From Oscheius sp. JU75 (lineage: Eukaryota > Nematoda > Chromadorea > Rhabditida > Rhabditidae), in contig JASJZC010000005.1 of assembly GCA_037178855.1 (NCBI GenBank), forward strand, positions 434,001 through 498,000: a DNA stretch of 64,000 nt, read 5' to 3'. Shown piece by piece: positions 1 to 20,000 of this stretch. Every line of letters begins with the position of its first letter. The first letter of the stretch is position 1. The notes below the pieces were generated by a model. The model saw nothing but the letters and a program-made list of their open reading frames with translations, did not search any database and was not told where the DNA came from. A program made the position numbers and the translations under genes.

Positions 1-5687
<5,687 letters not shown>

Positions 5688-7461
5688 ATGACTCCGAAGC
5701 TTTGGTCATCTCCTCCAGATGAGATCTCTGGCCAAAAACATGTCACCAAGTACTGGAAGGAACTTTCTGTTACTGACAAAAAGCAGCTTTCTGATCAGAT
5801 CCGAGCCCTTGACCTAGGGTCAGCAATCCAACACTTTTATGAATCCGAACATATCTACAAGTCTACACCGGACAATCTGACGCCAATACCTGAGGAATGC
5901 CGCCAGGTTTTGGGAGATCTCAACGAGGATCAGAAGAATCACTACAGAAGAATTGGTCAGTCTCTGTCTCTCTCTGTTTCTGTACGTAAGATTTCAGGTC
6001 TCAAAGCTATTGCCAATGGCGAAGTCGCTACCCTGGTTATGGCAGGTGGTCAGGCATCTCGTCTAGGGGCCGATTGTCCGAAGGGCTGTCTCCCTCTCGG
6101 CCTCAATATCTCACCCTGTGACTCACTGCTAGGCATCCAGGCTTCGAAGATAGCCGCTCTTCAAAAGATAGCAAAGCCGGAACATCCTGGTCCCGGTGAA
6201 AAAATCCAGTGGTGAGACACAGAGACACAGAAAGACGGTGAGACAGCAAGACAGAGACACTGAAGTGTCTAATGTTTCTTCACAGGATCGTGATGAGTTC
6301 CCACGAGAAAGAACACTCTATCCATGAACACCTAAAAAAGATTCTGCCAGAAGCTGGTCTCTCATGGGATCAGGTCACTCACATACACGCGCACGACGAA
6401 ATTCCTTGTTTCGACTTTGATGGAAATGTCCTAATGTCATCCAAGTCTACCATATTTTCCGCTCCTAGTATGATGAACAATTTGACGGGTCTTGATATGA
6501 CAATTTAGATGGCAACGGAGGAATTTTTGTAGCTTTGTATCCGTATCTGGAGGAGCTAAAGAGACGAGGAGTCAAATACTTTCACATCTACTGCATTGAC
6601 AATATTTTGTGCAAGGTTGCAGATCCTACATTTATGGGCTACGCCATCGAGAAGAGAGCGGATATCGTGACCAAGGTGGGTGCAGAGAGACAACGAGACA
6701 GAAAGACAGAAAAACAGAGAGATAGAGAGCCAAAGAGGCAGAGAGACGGAGAGTGCGAAAGATTTTCAGTGCATTCCCAAGCGGATCGGTGAACGATGTG
6801 GCTCTGTTTGTCTAGACCATGGAAAGCCCCGAGTCACGGAATACAGTGAATTGGGTTCAGAACTCTCAAAAATGCTAACAGCTGACGGGAAACGGCCCCT
6901 GTTTGGAGATGTCTTTATAGCCAATCACTTTTTCAGCCTGAACTTCATTGAATCGTGAGCATTCTATAGATACAGTGATCACAAATTAAGGTTTTCCACC
7001 CCATCTTTTCAGCTTCCCTATCACAGAGCCATAAAAAAATGTCCTCATTTCTGTACCAAAACTGACAAATTCGTCAGGCCAGAGAAGCCAAATGGCATCA
7101 AGTTGGAACAGTGGATCTTTGATGTCTTCAAATTGAGCAAGTGAGCAAATGAATGGCTATAAAATTGGCACATTCAGGTCATTTCACGTCTGGATTGTGG
7201 ACAAAGAGGACGAGTTCTCTCCTTTGAAAAATGCTGAATCTGAGGGTGTCGATTGTCTCTCGACTTGCAGAAAGGCTCTAGCGGAGCAGACACGAAAATG
7301 GGTTGAAAGGGCTGGAGCAAAAGTTCCGGTGGAGCCGGTCTACGTGAGATCAGGGGCCAGTTATGACGGCGAGGTGAGTTTTCATTGGTACAGAGATAGA
7401 GAGATAAAGAGTCTGTCAGGGTCTCCAGAATGGTAAGATAATCTCGGAAGCAGTCGGCTAA
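5688..7461 (+). CDS. UAP1: UDP-N-acetylhexosamine pyrophosphorylase
   Basis: UAP1-type enzyme that makes UDP-GlcNAc from UTP and GlcNAc-1-phosphate, the donor for chitin, glycoproteins and GPI anchors, in the cytosol. Exons: 5688-5955, 5998-6211, 6286-6467, 6509-6675, 6770-6954, 7027-7140, 7178-7373, 7429-7461, giving about 452 residues (family about 480-520). Family blocks are seen in order: MAGGQASRLGADCPKG (nucleotide loop), APNGNGG (usually APDGNGG), YCIDNILCKVADP, IANHFF, RPEKPNGIKLEQWIFDVF and DEFSPLKNAE. Introns are 37-94 bases and several carry TCTCTG or CAGAGA tracts. Exon 6 is uncertain: family-like residues LPYH lie just before its in-frame start at 7027, and extending to 7013 breaks the phase. 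The C-terminus looks about 30 residues short. Confidence 0.9.
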
Positions 7462-9762
<2,301 letters not shown>

Positions 9763-10354
9763 GAGCCTCCTACTGTTTCCCACCCATTCCGTACCGGTAT
9801 CCCAACTTTTTTTTGTGTGGAAATCGAAGAAAACGTGGCTCACTCATACATAATAGCCCCCAGAAGATGAATCTCTCCTTCCCACACTTGAAGAAAAGTC
9901 ATATCTTCCCTTAGAACAATGAAAACTGCGAACCTTCACCGTATTTTCACATTTTTCGGCCCCAAGACCAAGTTTTCGAACTTTCCGTGTTTTACGCAAT
10001 TGTAGTCCGGAACAAATGCTACTAGTTTGTAGAACATGCTAAACTTGAAAAACGTCGTCTTGGGACCAAAACCTACAGAATTAGAAGAAGACTGTTGCAA
10101 ATAAAGTGTAAGTAGAAGGAAATCAGAATCTTATGCATTTTTATTATTTTCGGTTTTGTATTCATGCATTTGTTCACGCACTTTTACATCGAAGTTATAA
10201 GGTTGAGAGATGTGATGGAGGATTTATTTCAAAAAGATCGAAAGACGTAAAGTTTACGTTGTCCAGAATTCGGATCCGCAGCCATAGCAAAACTTCTCAA
10301 TTATTCCATCAATACGCGTCTTATCAGTCTCTCTTCGCTGTGCACTCCACGACA
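9763..10354. other. Intergenic, no gene seen
   Basis: AT-rich flank between two kinase loci. An AATAAA-like element (AATAAAG) lies near 10099. An acceptor-like TTATCAG lies about 27 bases before the next start codon. Nothing else was recognised. Confidence 0.4.
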
Positions 10355-12213
10355 ATGGCTGAGGACTCGGCATCTTTAGATGTGGAGATTTTTTACGTAA
10401 AAGATCTAGAAGTAAGGGAGGAACTCGGCAGAGGAGGAGAAGCTTTTGTCTATAAAGCTAACTCTGTAGTCTACGGGTGAGTGTTTTTGTTCGAAAAAGG
10501 AAAGAGAGACGTTGTTTTAGATCTTTAGCATTGAAAGTTTATAAAACGGGTCTTCCAGAAGATTTCATGAAGGAGGTTAATATTTTGATGAAGGTAGGCA
10601 AAAAATTAGTGCCAGAAAGGCATAACAGGTAACCAGGATTATTTTAGAGACAGCAGCACCCTAACATTATCCAATTGTTCGGACTCCTTCGTGGCTCAGA
10701 TCCTTGGACAGACAACGGCTTCAAGGGCTATGTAATGGAGTTTAGTGACAGGGGAAGTTTAGATTCAGGTAAAAGCTTTTCCTCAGATCTTAAATTTGTT
10801 CAGTGATTCATAATGGAACCATTCAATACTCATATAAGGATGTTTATGGCTGGATCCTTTGTGTCAGTCGTGGTCTCGTCTACCTCCATAAAGCCAAAAT
10901 TATTCATCGAGACATCAAACCAAAAAAGTTTGTTTTCTAAATTTCGAATTTCTAACCGTTTTCGTGTTTCTTTTGCACAATCACTAGCACTTTTCGCGGC
11001 CAATCTGCCTTCTTCTGTTTATCATTTCCGCTACTACCCTACATTTGGCCAACCGCTTGAACTTGTCATTCTTTTCTATGTGAACTTTCTCTTCCTGCCA
11101 GGCGTGTCTGGAACCTCTCAAATTGTACTCGTTTGCCTGAATATGTCAAACCTCTCAGTCTATGGGATCAGTCCCCTATATAGTTGGCATTGAGTGCTTC
11201 AGGAACCTGTCGCAACTTTCAACGTTTAACACACAAATTAAGCATGCTTGTGATGCGAGATGGTACTGTGAAATTGTCTGATTTTGGAGAAGCTAAGAAT
11301 CTGGACGAGACAAATTCTTACAAACTGTAAGTAGCATATATTATTCCGTTTTAAACATATGTGTTTACAGCCACGGCACTCGCAGTTACATGGCTCCTGA
11401 AGTTTTCTTTGAAAGCGCTTACTCTACAGCCAGTGATATGTATGCCCTCTCGATATCGATTTGGGAAATGTTTCATCGCAGGTATTCCCTACTTATTTTT
11501 TTACGGAAATCTTTCGGCGATACAATTGTCTTCCTGAACAACAGGACTCAAAGCGATACTTTCAATACCTAAAGAGCACCGAAGCCCGTCCAATTTGTGA
11601 CGATAGCTTGCCGCAGAGGATCAAGATACTTCTTCAGAAAGGATGGGCAACGAATCCGCGTGCCCGTCCACAGGTCTTGGAAATAATCAACTATGTAATG
11701 GAACTAGAAGTAGTTCAACTTGTTCGCCTGGCTGAAACAGTCGTGGACATCGGGCCAGATTTGGGTGATTTCAAAGGCAATCTCAAACTTGCGAGTCAAG
11801 AAGTGAAAGACAAGACGAATCTGCAGGAGAAATTATATATAACTCCGAAAAACGTGATGTATTTGATGGCAGGCCTCGGGCTGGAAGAGAAACTGGCAGA
11901 AACGCAGGTGTTGAAGCCATTGCAAATACTGACGAGGAGGTACGGGACTGACGAAGAGGTACAGGAGGATATTCACGAAGACCCGCTGCTGTCAGTCTTT
12001 CCACTATACCGTAATCAAGGTTGGATATCGTTGAAGATGTTGTCCCTCGCGAGCGTAATGTTGAGAGATAAGTTGACAAGACCAGCTTATTTTGGTCCTG
12101 GGATGCTGGACAGAAAAGTCCATAAACAAGTGTTATCCCAGAGTAGTGTTGACCTGTGTCGCAGATGGACGCCTTTTGCAAATAGTAAAAGTAGGAAGGA
12201 TAGGATAAATTGA
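10355..12213 (+). CDS. TKL-like protein kinase
   Basis: Protein kinase of the tyrosine-kinase-like class (MAP3K/RIPK/MLK neighbourhood), probably cytosolic. Exons 10355-10476, 10521-10593, 10648-10768, 10804-10927, 11243-11326, 11371-11481 and 11577-12213 give 423 residues with phases closing. Motifs in order: glycine loop LGRGGEAFVYKA, lysine in LALKVYK, HPNIIQLFG, catalytic HRDIKPKN split by an intron, SDFGEAK, HGTRSYMAPEVFF and SDMYALSISIWEMF, then a helical C-terminal region of about 170 residues without recognised domain. All catalytic residues are present. Intron 3 is only 35 bases. The acceptor of the last exon (AG at 11575-11576) was chosen because it alone restores frame. The final 30 or so codons resemble fragments near 43.2 kb and 15.4 kb. 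Substrate unknown. Confidence 0.8.
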
Positions 12214-12347
12214 ACTTTAGCAGACTGTTGAATATGATACTACCCGAAGAAGATGAGAATTTTGTTGTTCGGTCGTTCTGCCTCTGTCGCAGAGAAGGAG
12301 CCGGGAAAATTAGCCTATTGACCTAAACATGAAATACTAGTTTGCAG

Positions 12348-14073
12348 GGATGCCCCAATACCCGGCTGACGACGCGAGCATCAGTAGCGACAGCTCGGAG
12401 CTCTTCGGAAAGGAGATCAACACTCTGAACAAATGTTTCGACGACATTGAACTCTTCGTGGCCCGGACCCAGTCAGCAACCATAGCACTGATGGAACTGG
12501 AACAGCAGGTATGGTGAAATTTGGTCGATCTACTGTTTTTCTGATTGAAGTCACGTTCCGGTTGATTTCCCGGAATATTCTTTCCTTTTAGGGTATCGCT
12601 GATTGTAAAACCAAGCCGGATGCAAAAGTTCAAGCTAACGATCAGAAATTACACTTCTAATGCCATCTTCTCTTTTCTGTTCTTTCTATTTTCCTTTTTG
12701 AGCCATAAGATTCATACCACGAAAAGATCGGTCAATTAGGTCGTTTCAACCTCACAAAGCCGTTTATTGTGAATCCAGAAGATCTCGCACTTTATGTAAA
12801 AAATGTATGTGTGCGAAACAATACGAACTTATAATTTTGGAGAGAATATGCGAGCCATCGTCTTCGAATATGCAGAAATGATTAAACATTACGGAAATGC
12901 TGAATATTCAATAGGCTGAAGCTGATTTTCTAGTCCCTGAATAGTCAGGAAGGAAGGATGCATTAGTTCTGTAGCAGACCATGTCTTTCGCTTTCCTTGA
13001 AACACTTTGTGCTTCGAAATATTTTGCAAGCTTGGTGTTTTTGATGTCTTCTATAGGACAGAAACAGGAATGCCGATAGCGAAAATTTTGGCCAAAAAAC
13101 AATCTGTATCAACTGCTTCTCTATACGGTACTCTTGAAACAAATCGGAAAAACAGTGAAAGTAAGGGTGACTCATTTCGGAAAGATACTGTTCCTATTCC
13201 GATCAGGCAATGTCTCCTTGCGACATTTGTAGTTTTCATAGCATTTTTGAAACACAAATAACTGTCGAAGTTTCAAAACTGGACTACCTAGATTTCCAAA
13301 TTACAGGATGCACAATACCACCGTGATCCGACTCCGAATGGAATGCTGGCCATGGGGGCTCAACTGCCCCTGGCGAATGAATATGCGGATGTTTTGCGAA
13401 AGTTCAAACACTCTTTCAACCTGCTGGCCAAGCTTAAAGGTCACATCCATGACCCCGATGCCCCCGAGTTGCTGCATCACCTCTTCTCGTCCCTGGCAAT
13501 GATTTTGGGCTCGTGCCATTGGGGACTGAGGAGAAATATCGCTCCGCTGGTTGGTTCAAATGCTTATACAGTTTTTGAGTTGCTGGATGAGATATGATAG
13601 TCCTAAGAAAACACAAGTTTGATGCCAGCTGCTTATAAGTATTTGATGAAACATAAAAAGTTTGGAAGCCTCAGTTTCTGATGAAATTTAGAATTTTTCG
13701 TGGTTTGTGTTTAAAAAAAAAAGGGGAAAATTCTAGGTTGTCGCCCCTCTGCTCTCCCTGGAAGCCCGTGAACTTTTGCAAAACTGCCTGAGCAGGGAAG
13801 AATTCGATATCTGGATGAGTCTCGGCGAAGCGTGGAGGACACCTCCGTAAGTTTATTATTACTTTTTTTTGTCGCTGCTTGGGATTGGTAACGTAGGCTC
13901 TAGCAGAAATTGACTATAATGACCGGATGAAATCGTATCCAAGAAACGTAGCGAAGGTGTCAGCGAGATCTTCTAGCATGCTATTCGAAGTTTTTTTCTG
14001 ATCAAAGATTTCCAGAGAGGACTGGCTCGATGCGCTGCCCCTGCCCTACAGGCCTGTCTTTTCCGACGCGTAA
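12348..14073 (+). pseudogene. EPS8: Truncated EPS8 copy (A)
   Basis: Second copy of four central exons of EPS8, an actin capping/bundling adaptor. Exons 12348-12508, 13307-13549, 13737-13846 and 14016-14073 match exons of the 61.7-63.4 kb locus in order, length and splice phase (161 and 110 bases identical in length). Encoded stretches include MPQYPADDASISSDSSELF, LRKFKHSFNLLAKLKGHI and WMSLGEAWRTPP. The frame stays open until TAA at 14071-14073, where the matching exon of the other copy continues and where repeat R begins. There is no PTB domain upstream: homology starts near 12222, just after the TKL kinase stop. Best read as a truncated duplicate. It could be expressed as an extension of the kinase transcript, but no evidence shows that. 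Confidence 0.85.
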
Positions 14074-14280
14074 CGGAGACAACAGAAACTAGCGCGAGGC
14101 CAGAACTATGAGGAGAGCAAAGAAAAATCCACGGGCTTTACGCCTGTAGCTTGCACCGTAACAGAACAGACAATCAGAATATTCCACCAACTTCCACAGA
14201 TTTGTTAATCGCAGTACGCGGTGGAGCAGCTCGTCTTCCTGTTCTATCTTCAGTACTAGCCGATTTCGAAGCTTTTAGTC
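14074..14280 (+). repeat. Dispersed repeat R, copy 2
   Basis: Same strand as the copy at 7801-8066. It shares the GCTTTACGCCTGTAGCTTGC block, ACCGTAACAGAACAGAC and CACAGATTTGTT. It interrupts EPS8 copy A exactly at its premature end and faces copy 3 across 66 bases. Confidence 0.65.
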
Positions 14281-14296
14281 TACAAGAGGCCTTTTG

Positions 14297-14337
14297 TTAG
14301 CAGCAACGGAAGTGGCTTCAATCGCTACATCACCGCC
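14297..14337 (+). other. 41-base fragment of UBA1 exon 1
   Basis: These bases match 17060-17100, inside the first coding exon of UBA1, with one difference (codons for [13 protein letters not shown]). The piece lies in the spacer between two oppositely oriented R repeats. It is too short to be functional and marks a copy event. Confidence 0.8.
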
Positions 14338-14346
14338 TTTTCTTTT

Positions 14347-14650
14347 TCAATTAGATTGTTGTTCGAAGATTTCAAAAGAGTGGTCCCGGAAAGTAATGAT
14401 GAGAGGACGAGAAGACGAGCTGTTCCCCACTTCGTTCTGGAAGGAACAAATCTGTGGAGGACGATAGTATGTACTACTTAATGACTGTTCTGTTACTGCG
14501 GAAGCTACAGGAGTAAAGGCCCTGGATGCTATTTCTTTGCCGCCGCCCTCGTAGCTCTGGCCCTGTGCTAATTTCTGTTGACTTTGTTGATATTTTTGTA
14601 TCCAATTGCAATAGCTCGGACTGGTCCTTGCCACTCTGTCCCGGTCTCTT
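14347..14650 (-). repeat. Dispersed repeat R, copy 3 (inverted)
   Basis: Reverse-complement relative of copies 1 and 2 and the best preserved. On the minus strand one frame stays open for more than 80 codons (includes SRAFTPVASAVTEQ and ends FEIFEQQSN). No protein family was recognised. It ends about 75 bases from the stop codon of SmF. Confidence 0.65.
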
Positions 14651-14724
14651 TGTTGAAAAAAAGGAATCGGTTCATGCATAAAATCGAAATTAACAGGATG
14701 AAAATAGAGAGATCGTTCTGGAGC

Positions 14725-15106
14725 TTAGGCTTCCATCTCGTTGTCGACGCCGCCGATGTAGAGCACGTTGTTGCATCTGAAACAATCGATTTTTTTTCTG
14801 TATTCTTTTGGCTGTGAAAGTAGCTACACGAAACAAACGATTCTACCTGATCAAAATTTCTCCAAGATTGCCCTGATTGTTGCCGTCGATCCACTCTTCG
14901 GCGTTGGCCATCTGCAGATTCATGTAGCCGTCGACCGAGACGAGAATTCCTGCGAAATGGGTTCTCAGCAAGGAAAAATGGGAAAATGACCAAGAAAACG
15001 GACCTCTATACTCCATTCCCCACTTGAGCTTGCAGACGACGGACTTTCCGGTCAGACTGTTGAGGAAGGGCTTCGGGTTGACTGGAGTGAAGCCGGCTGT
15101 TGCCAT
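14725..15106 (-). CDS. SNRPF: Small nuclear ribonucleoprotein F (SmF)
   Basis: Sm-fold subunit of the heptameric ring on spliceosomal U snRNAs, nuclear. Three exons, 15004-15106, 14847-14949 and 14725-14776, give 85 residues (human 86). The N-terminal [12 protein letters not shown] and [10 protein letters not shown], the Sm1 segment [20 protein letters not shown] and the closing [10 protein letters not shown] follow the family closely. In the Sm2 motif the usual IRG reads IGG, so the conserved arginine is replaced. The acidic C-terminal tail is shortened to DNEMEA. Introns are 54 and 70 bases. An acceptor-like GCACTAG lies 7 bases before the ATG. Confidence 0.95.
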
Positions 15107-17050
15107 CTTTTTTCTAGTGCAAAATCTTGTTGTTTTCTGGCGAAAAACAAGCGAGAGACAAGAAAATGACCAAAGATGTGAAGAGAAGGTCTTTATCATA
15201 TAACATAATGGTTCTTATCAATATGCCTGATTTTTTGTCTTGTTTATGATTAAGTATGGCAGAAAGTCACTAAATCTAACCCCTCGACACATTGCTAAGG
15301 TTTAACTACATAAGCGAAACGCTGGGAAAAAGAGAAAAAAGGCAAGAAAAGATGAGCTTCGATATTCTTCTTGAAGTATTCAGCCGACTTTTTGCTGTAG
15401 TTTACAGCAAGTCCAGTATCCCAGGACCAAAATAAGACGCGGAAACAATATGAAGAGTGGGAAATAACAGCTAAATGAGGAGAAACAGATGGAGTGCTAT
15501 ACAGAGAGCATTTTTAGTCTGATATTTTGCATATGAACATTTTATAGATTCTTTCCAACTGTTATTGCATTAGTTTTTGTCAATTACAGGTGAGACACAA
15601 GTAAACGGAGAGGACAAAGAAGTTTCGAAATGCAGGGAAGCCGAATTTTGAACGCTGCACAACGTTTCCGTTGCCACGCCATTCACCCAGTACATCTTCA
15701 TCTATATAAACCGAAAGGATTTGCTATTTTCTCAATGGATATATACGTTTCCGGGGTAGTTCTCACCAAATTTTCACTCAGAAAGTGAAAAAAAAAATGA
15801 CTGGGTTATTTCGAAAAATGCAAAGCCAGTAATAAACGTTGAAAACTAAAGGACTGTGGGCCAAGTGCGCCCGTTCCGAACTACCGTATCCGATTTCAAA
15901 ATCATCAGCCGGTCGAATTTTCCAGGTGTCCTTCTTCCTTTTTGCTCTTCACTCACGTCATTTTGCTTCATTTTTTTTTGTCAAATTTCTACCTGGTTCG
16001 TTGCTTTATTCGATTCCGCGTTATTTTCTTACTCATAAGCACTAAAAATAAGCTCAGAAACGTCGCACAACCTTGAAATTCACCCACCCATTGATACCCT
16101 AATTTCCGGCCGATTTCTCCTCGTTTTCTCACCATTTCTTCTCGAAAACACTTTATTGGGAGGCTGTTTAAGGGTTGCTAGTTGGTTGAGCTGGAAGTTT
16201 ACCAAGTAAGCCGCAAAAGAGGTCTTCTTCCCCAGGCCGGTGCAGTCAGACCTCGTGAGTGCCATTTCGTCCGTTTTCGCCTTAACCCCCAGCTTGTTTT
16301 CCTCATCAGCACGCTGTTTGTCTGTAACCACGGACTAGATAGCGCTAAAGCAATATGAGATCGTTATTTTGACCAATAGGGGCCCCTTCCGTGTTGTTTT
16401 CAGCTCGCACTATTGATTCTGCCTCGTTTTTGTGCTTCCATTGGCTGCTAGAGGATTGTGAAGCTGTCTAATTTCCCCAAGCTGTTTGTTTATCGCTTCT
16501 TTCGCGATTTTTTGCCGTTTTTGTCTCGGTCGAGTCTTACCAGTCGGCTAAATAGCGTGTAATTGTCTCTGAGTCATTATTTTGGATGCACTAGGAATAG
16601 CAGATCATTTTTGCGGACTTCTAATCCGTGCATCGTATCCAGAAGCATTCACTCCTTATCCGAAGCCTTCCAAACCGGAAAATCCTTCAAAATCGCATTC
16701 CGCAGCCTTTTGTCGATTTCTGTACGCAATTGCGTATCTCTCCTAGTTACATTTTCGCTGCAACATCAGATTTAAGAGCTCTTTAGTCGCGTGCCTGTCA
16801 GCTGATTTTCATAGCCCACGCGTTCATTTTTTTTAACTATTTTCCCGTCCAAATTCTAACAATTTAGCCGCTTTTCGGCTGTGCATCTTTTTCACATTTT
16901 TTTCCCCATAAAACCTGTCGTCTAGCACGGAAATCTCACTTTTTTTTAATGTAAAAAATAGTTGCATAACTCATTTGTGTGTGCCGTCCTAGGCACTAGC
17001 CTCCTATCCAATCTCCAAGATCCTTCCATCTTTCCCCTATTTCAGCACTC
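15107..17050. other. Intergenic between SmF and UBA1
   Basis: Divergent promoter region between minus-strand SmF and plus-strand UBA1. At about 15409-15435 lies an inverted copy of about 26 bases of the TKL kinase last exon (near 12088-12115). Several poly-T stretches occur near 16.8-16.9 kb. No gene was recognised. Confidence 0.4.
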
Positions 17051-20000
17051 ATGATGGGTTTAGCAGCAACGGAAGTGGCTTCAATCGCTACATCGCCGCC
17101 GTCGAAGAAGACCAAACTGCTCGAGACGACCAACACGACTACCGCAGCTCAACAGGAAGGCCAACAGGTTCGTTTATTTCAAATCGTTCAAATTGGCGCG
17201 TGTTACCATGGGAAACGGGGCTCTCTCTCAAAGGAAGGGGTAATATTATCTGGCCGTGAAATGAGAGAGATGCACTCCTATGCTTGACTCTCTCTGTCTC
17301 TTTCTATGTATCGTCAGTTTCTTCAGATGTTCTGGGTATGGTAGTTTTTGCTCTCTAAAAGCCAGGAAAAAAGGTATGGGTCCAGTTGACCGAGTTGCTC
17401 CCATTTCAGACCAGTTTCTCCCCTGTTTTTTTGCCCGCGAGACTCCGAAACAGGATTGAGAAAAGTCTGGTCGGCGATGTTTCTTATGGTAGAGTGGAGG
17501 TGATGTGTCACTGTCCAAACCCTGTTGACTCACTTTATATTATCTGCTCATTCAATGATTGTTCCCACCTTTGAAATGTGAACGGTTTCGATAGCCTACT
17601 CCCGGTTACTCTCTTTAGCGACCGCAATCTACCATCATTTTGAGTCGATTAGTCAAAGTTTCTGTCTGATTGGGCTTTAGACCGCTCTTTTCACTCTGCT
17701 TTAAAGTGGTCACTTGAGCACAAAGATTTTCAAGCCTTGACGATATGGCCGTTACAATTTGACTATTTGCTGCAGTGAGGGTCTGCCACCGGCCCCGTGC
17801 CAGTGTTGACCGGGCGCGCGTCAGTGAGGTACTTTTTCGGGGGAAAGACAAAGTAACAAAGCAAACATGTTACCATTTTGAACATAAGCTTGGTATAGCT
17901 TAACTAGGTTATGTTCAAAATGGGTGCCAAGGTTTTTTTTTCATCACCCCCTGAAAATGCGCGCTGCTGACACGGGCCCCGTTTCCAACCCAAACTACAG
18001 CTCTTGTTCCTTTCGCGCTTTCGCCCTAACAATACAGTCTCACTTGGTTAGGCGGCTTTCCGGAGTTTTAGTTGTTAAAAATTCGGCTATAAATTGCGGT
18101 GGAAACTCCTCAGAGACCAGGAGGATCCGATCCTAGATGTCCTAGAAATCTTGTTCCTTAAAGTTTTCGGACTGTTAAATGGTCTCAGTAAGCTGTAAGA
18201 CTCGTAGCTTCGAGCGGGAGAACTTACAAAGTTTGTAACGTAACCGGTTGCCATATAGGGCGATAAAAGTTCTCCTCCCTTCCTGATCATCTCTTTCAGA
18301 ACACCAACAACAAGATGCCTGCAGCCAACATGACCACTGGTGGCGGCGGCGGGGGAGCCCAGCCGATGGAGACGGACAGTGCTGCCGATGCCCTCGATAC
18401 GAATCTCTACAGTCGTCAGATCTACGCGCTCGGCGAGTCGGCCATGCTTCATCTGCGTAGTGCCAACGTGCTCGTTTCTGGCCTGGGCAGCGTCGGTGTA
18501 GAGGTGGCCAAAAATCTCATTCTCGCAGGTTAGTTCAATATTTGTCCATTTTTTAAAAGTTATAATGTCCAGGAGTGCGCAAGGTGACGATCCACGACAC
18601 GAAGATGGCCAGCTACAACGATCTCTCGGCCCAATACTACCTCACCGAGCAGGATCTGGGCAAGAACCGTGCCGAGCAGAGCTACGAGAAGCTGGCCGAG
18701 CTCAACGACAGCGTCGAGACTAAATCCCACAGCAGTCCGCTCACCGAGGACTTCATTTCCAAGGAGAATTTTGATGTGAGTGAGACTTTTTTTTTTTTTT
18801 GGATAAGGAGCCTTCTCCGTCCGGTTCTAGAGGCCTAAAAGCTTTCTAAAAGCTCTTGGACCTACTTTGAAGTCTCTTTATCATTTTATATTTATTCATT
18901 TATTCTAAAAAGTTCTGAAAGTATCTAGCATCCGTGGCAGGAAACTTCAGCGATATTGTAAGGTTATTCACTAGTGTTGAGCTTGTAATATATATACATT
19001 TTCACTTTATCGGCCCAGTAAGGATGCCACAAACTTGAGCAAAACCCCTAGTGAATCTCTGGGTGTTCCCAGAATTTCTTGTTTGTATTTGGCCCCTCAT
19101 AAAAACATGAAACTCTGATGGGAATGTTTTTTTCTAGATCTATTTTGAAGCTTTTCTCTTGGTTTGAGCCGTCAAAAAACTCCTAAATTTGCTAAAACCC
19201 ATAAGGAAAGAGTCTGGAATCTCCCAGAGACTCCTCCCTTGCTGGGGTCGATGTTCATAAAAAGTCACCCGATCTGTGGCCAAAATCCAGGGAAAGGGAT
19301 CTAGAAATTTTCTTTTTCTTGGAGCTGAATGTGCAGAAAACGACGAAAACAGCGGAAATCTAGTAGAACTGTCAGTAAATCCTCACGAAACTTGTATTAT
19401 TGCCTCTCTTCTTTTCCGGAACGTTAGCAAACTTTGTTAATCTAATTATAACTTTTGTAGCTCTCCAAAGTTAAATTTCAGACGTTTTGACATGTCAAGG
19501 CAACTTAAGATAGCTTTGACTTTCACTCTTTGCTGTTTAGTTGTGCTGGGAGGTTGAGTCTTTGGCCATAAGGTCCATGGCCATAAGTTAGGATTTGAGA
19601 TAATATATCAGGGAGAACGGTTCCATAGTGACTAAATTTCGTAAAAGGGCACTTTTGGACGTACAATACCCTATAAACTCCCGCGAAGATATTAGAAAGT
19701 GGAAGAAAGGGTTATAGAAATCTATGTCTAAATCTATGCGTTTGTTTCCTAGACCGTTCAGACTCATATTATTTCTGTTTCGAGTAGTTACAGAGATGTC
19801 AAGAAGCATCATACTCTAAGTGTTTTGGAACAGCAACTTTACGGCCTTATTTCTCTGTAATAATCGCAGACAAAACACATTGTAGAGACACCACCGTGAT
19901 CAGCGAACCCTATTATCTTCCACCAAAAATAAACCGATTTTTTTTTCAGCTCATCGTTCTCACCGACAGTCCCCGCAGTCAGCAGCTGGCCCTGGCAGAG

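Noticed and set aside
11461-11576. Reading straight through the TKL kinase at 11461-11576 as coding
   Set aside because: It shifts frame relative to the conserved kinase block upstream. Removing 11482-11576 as an intron restores frame and a typical kinase spacing.
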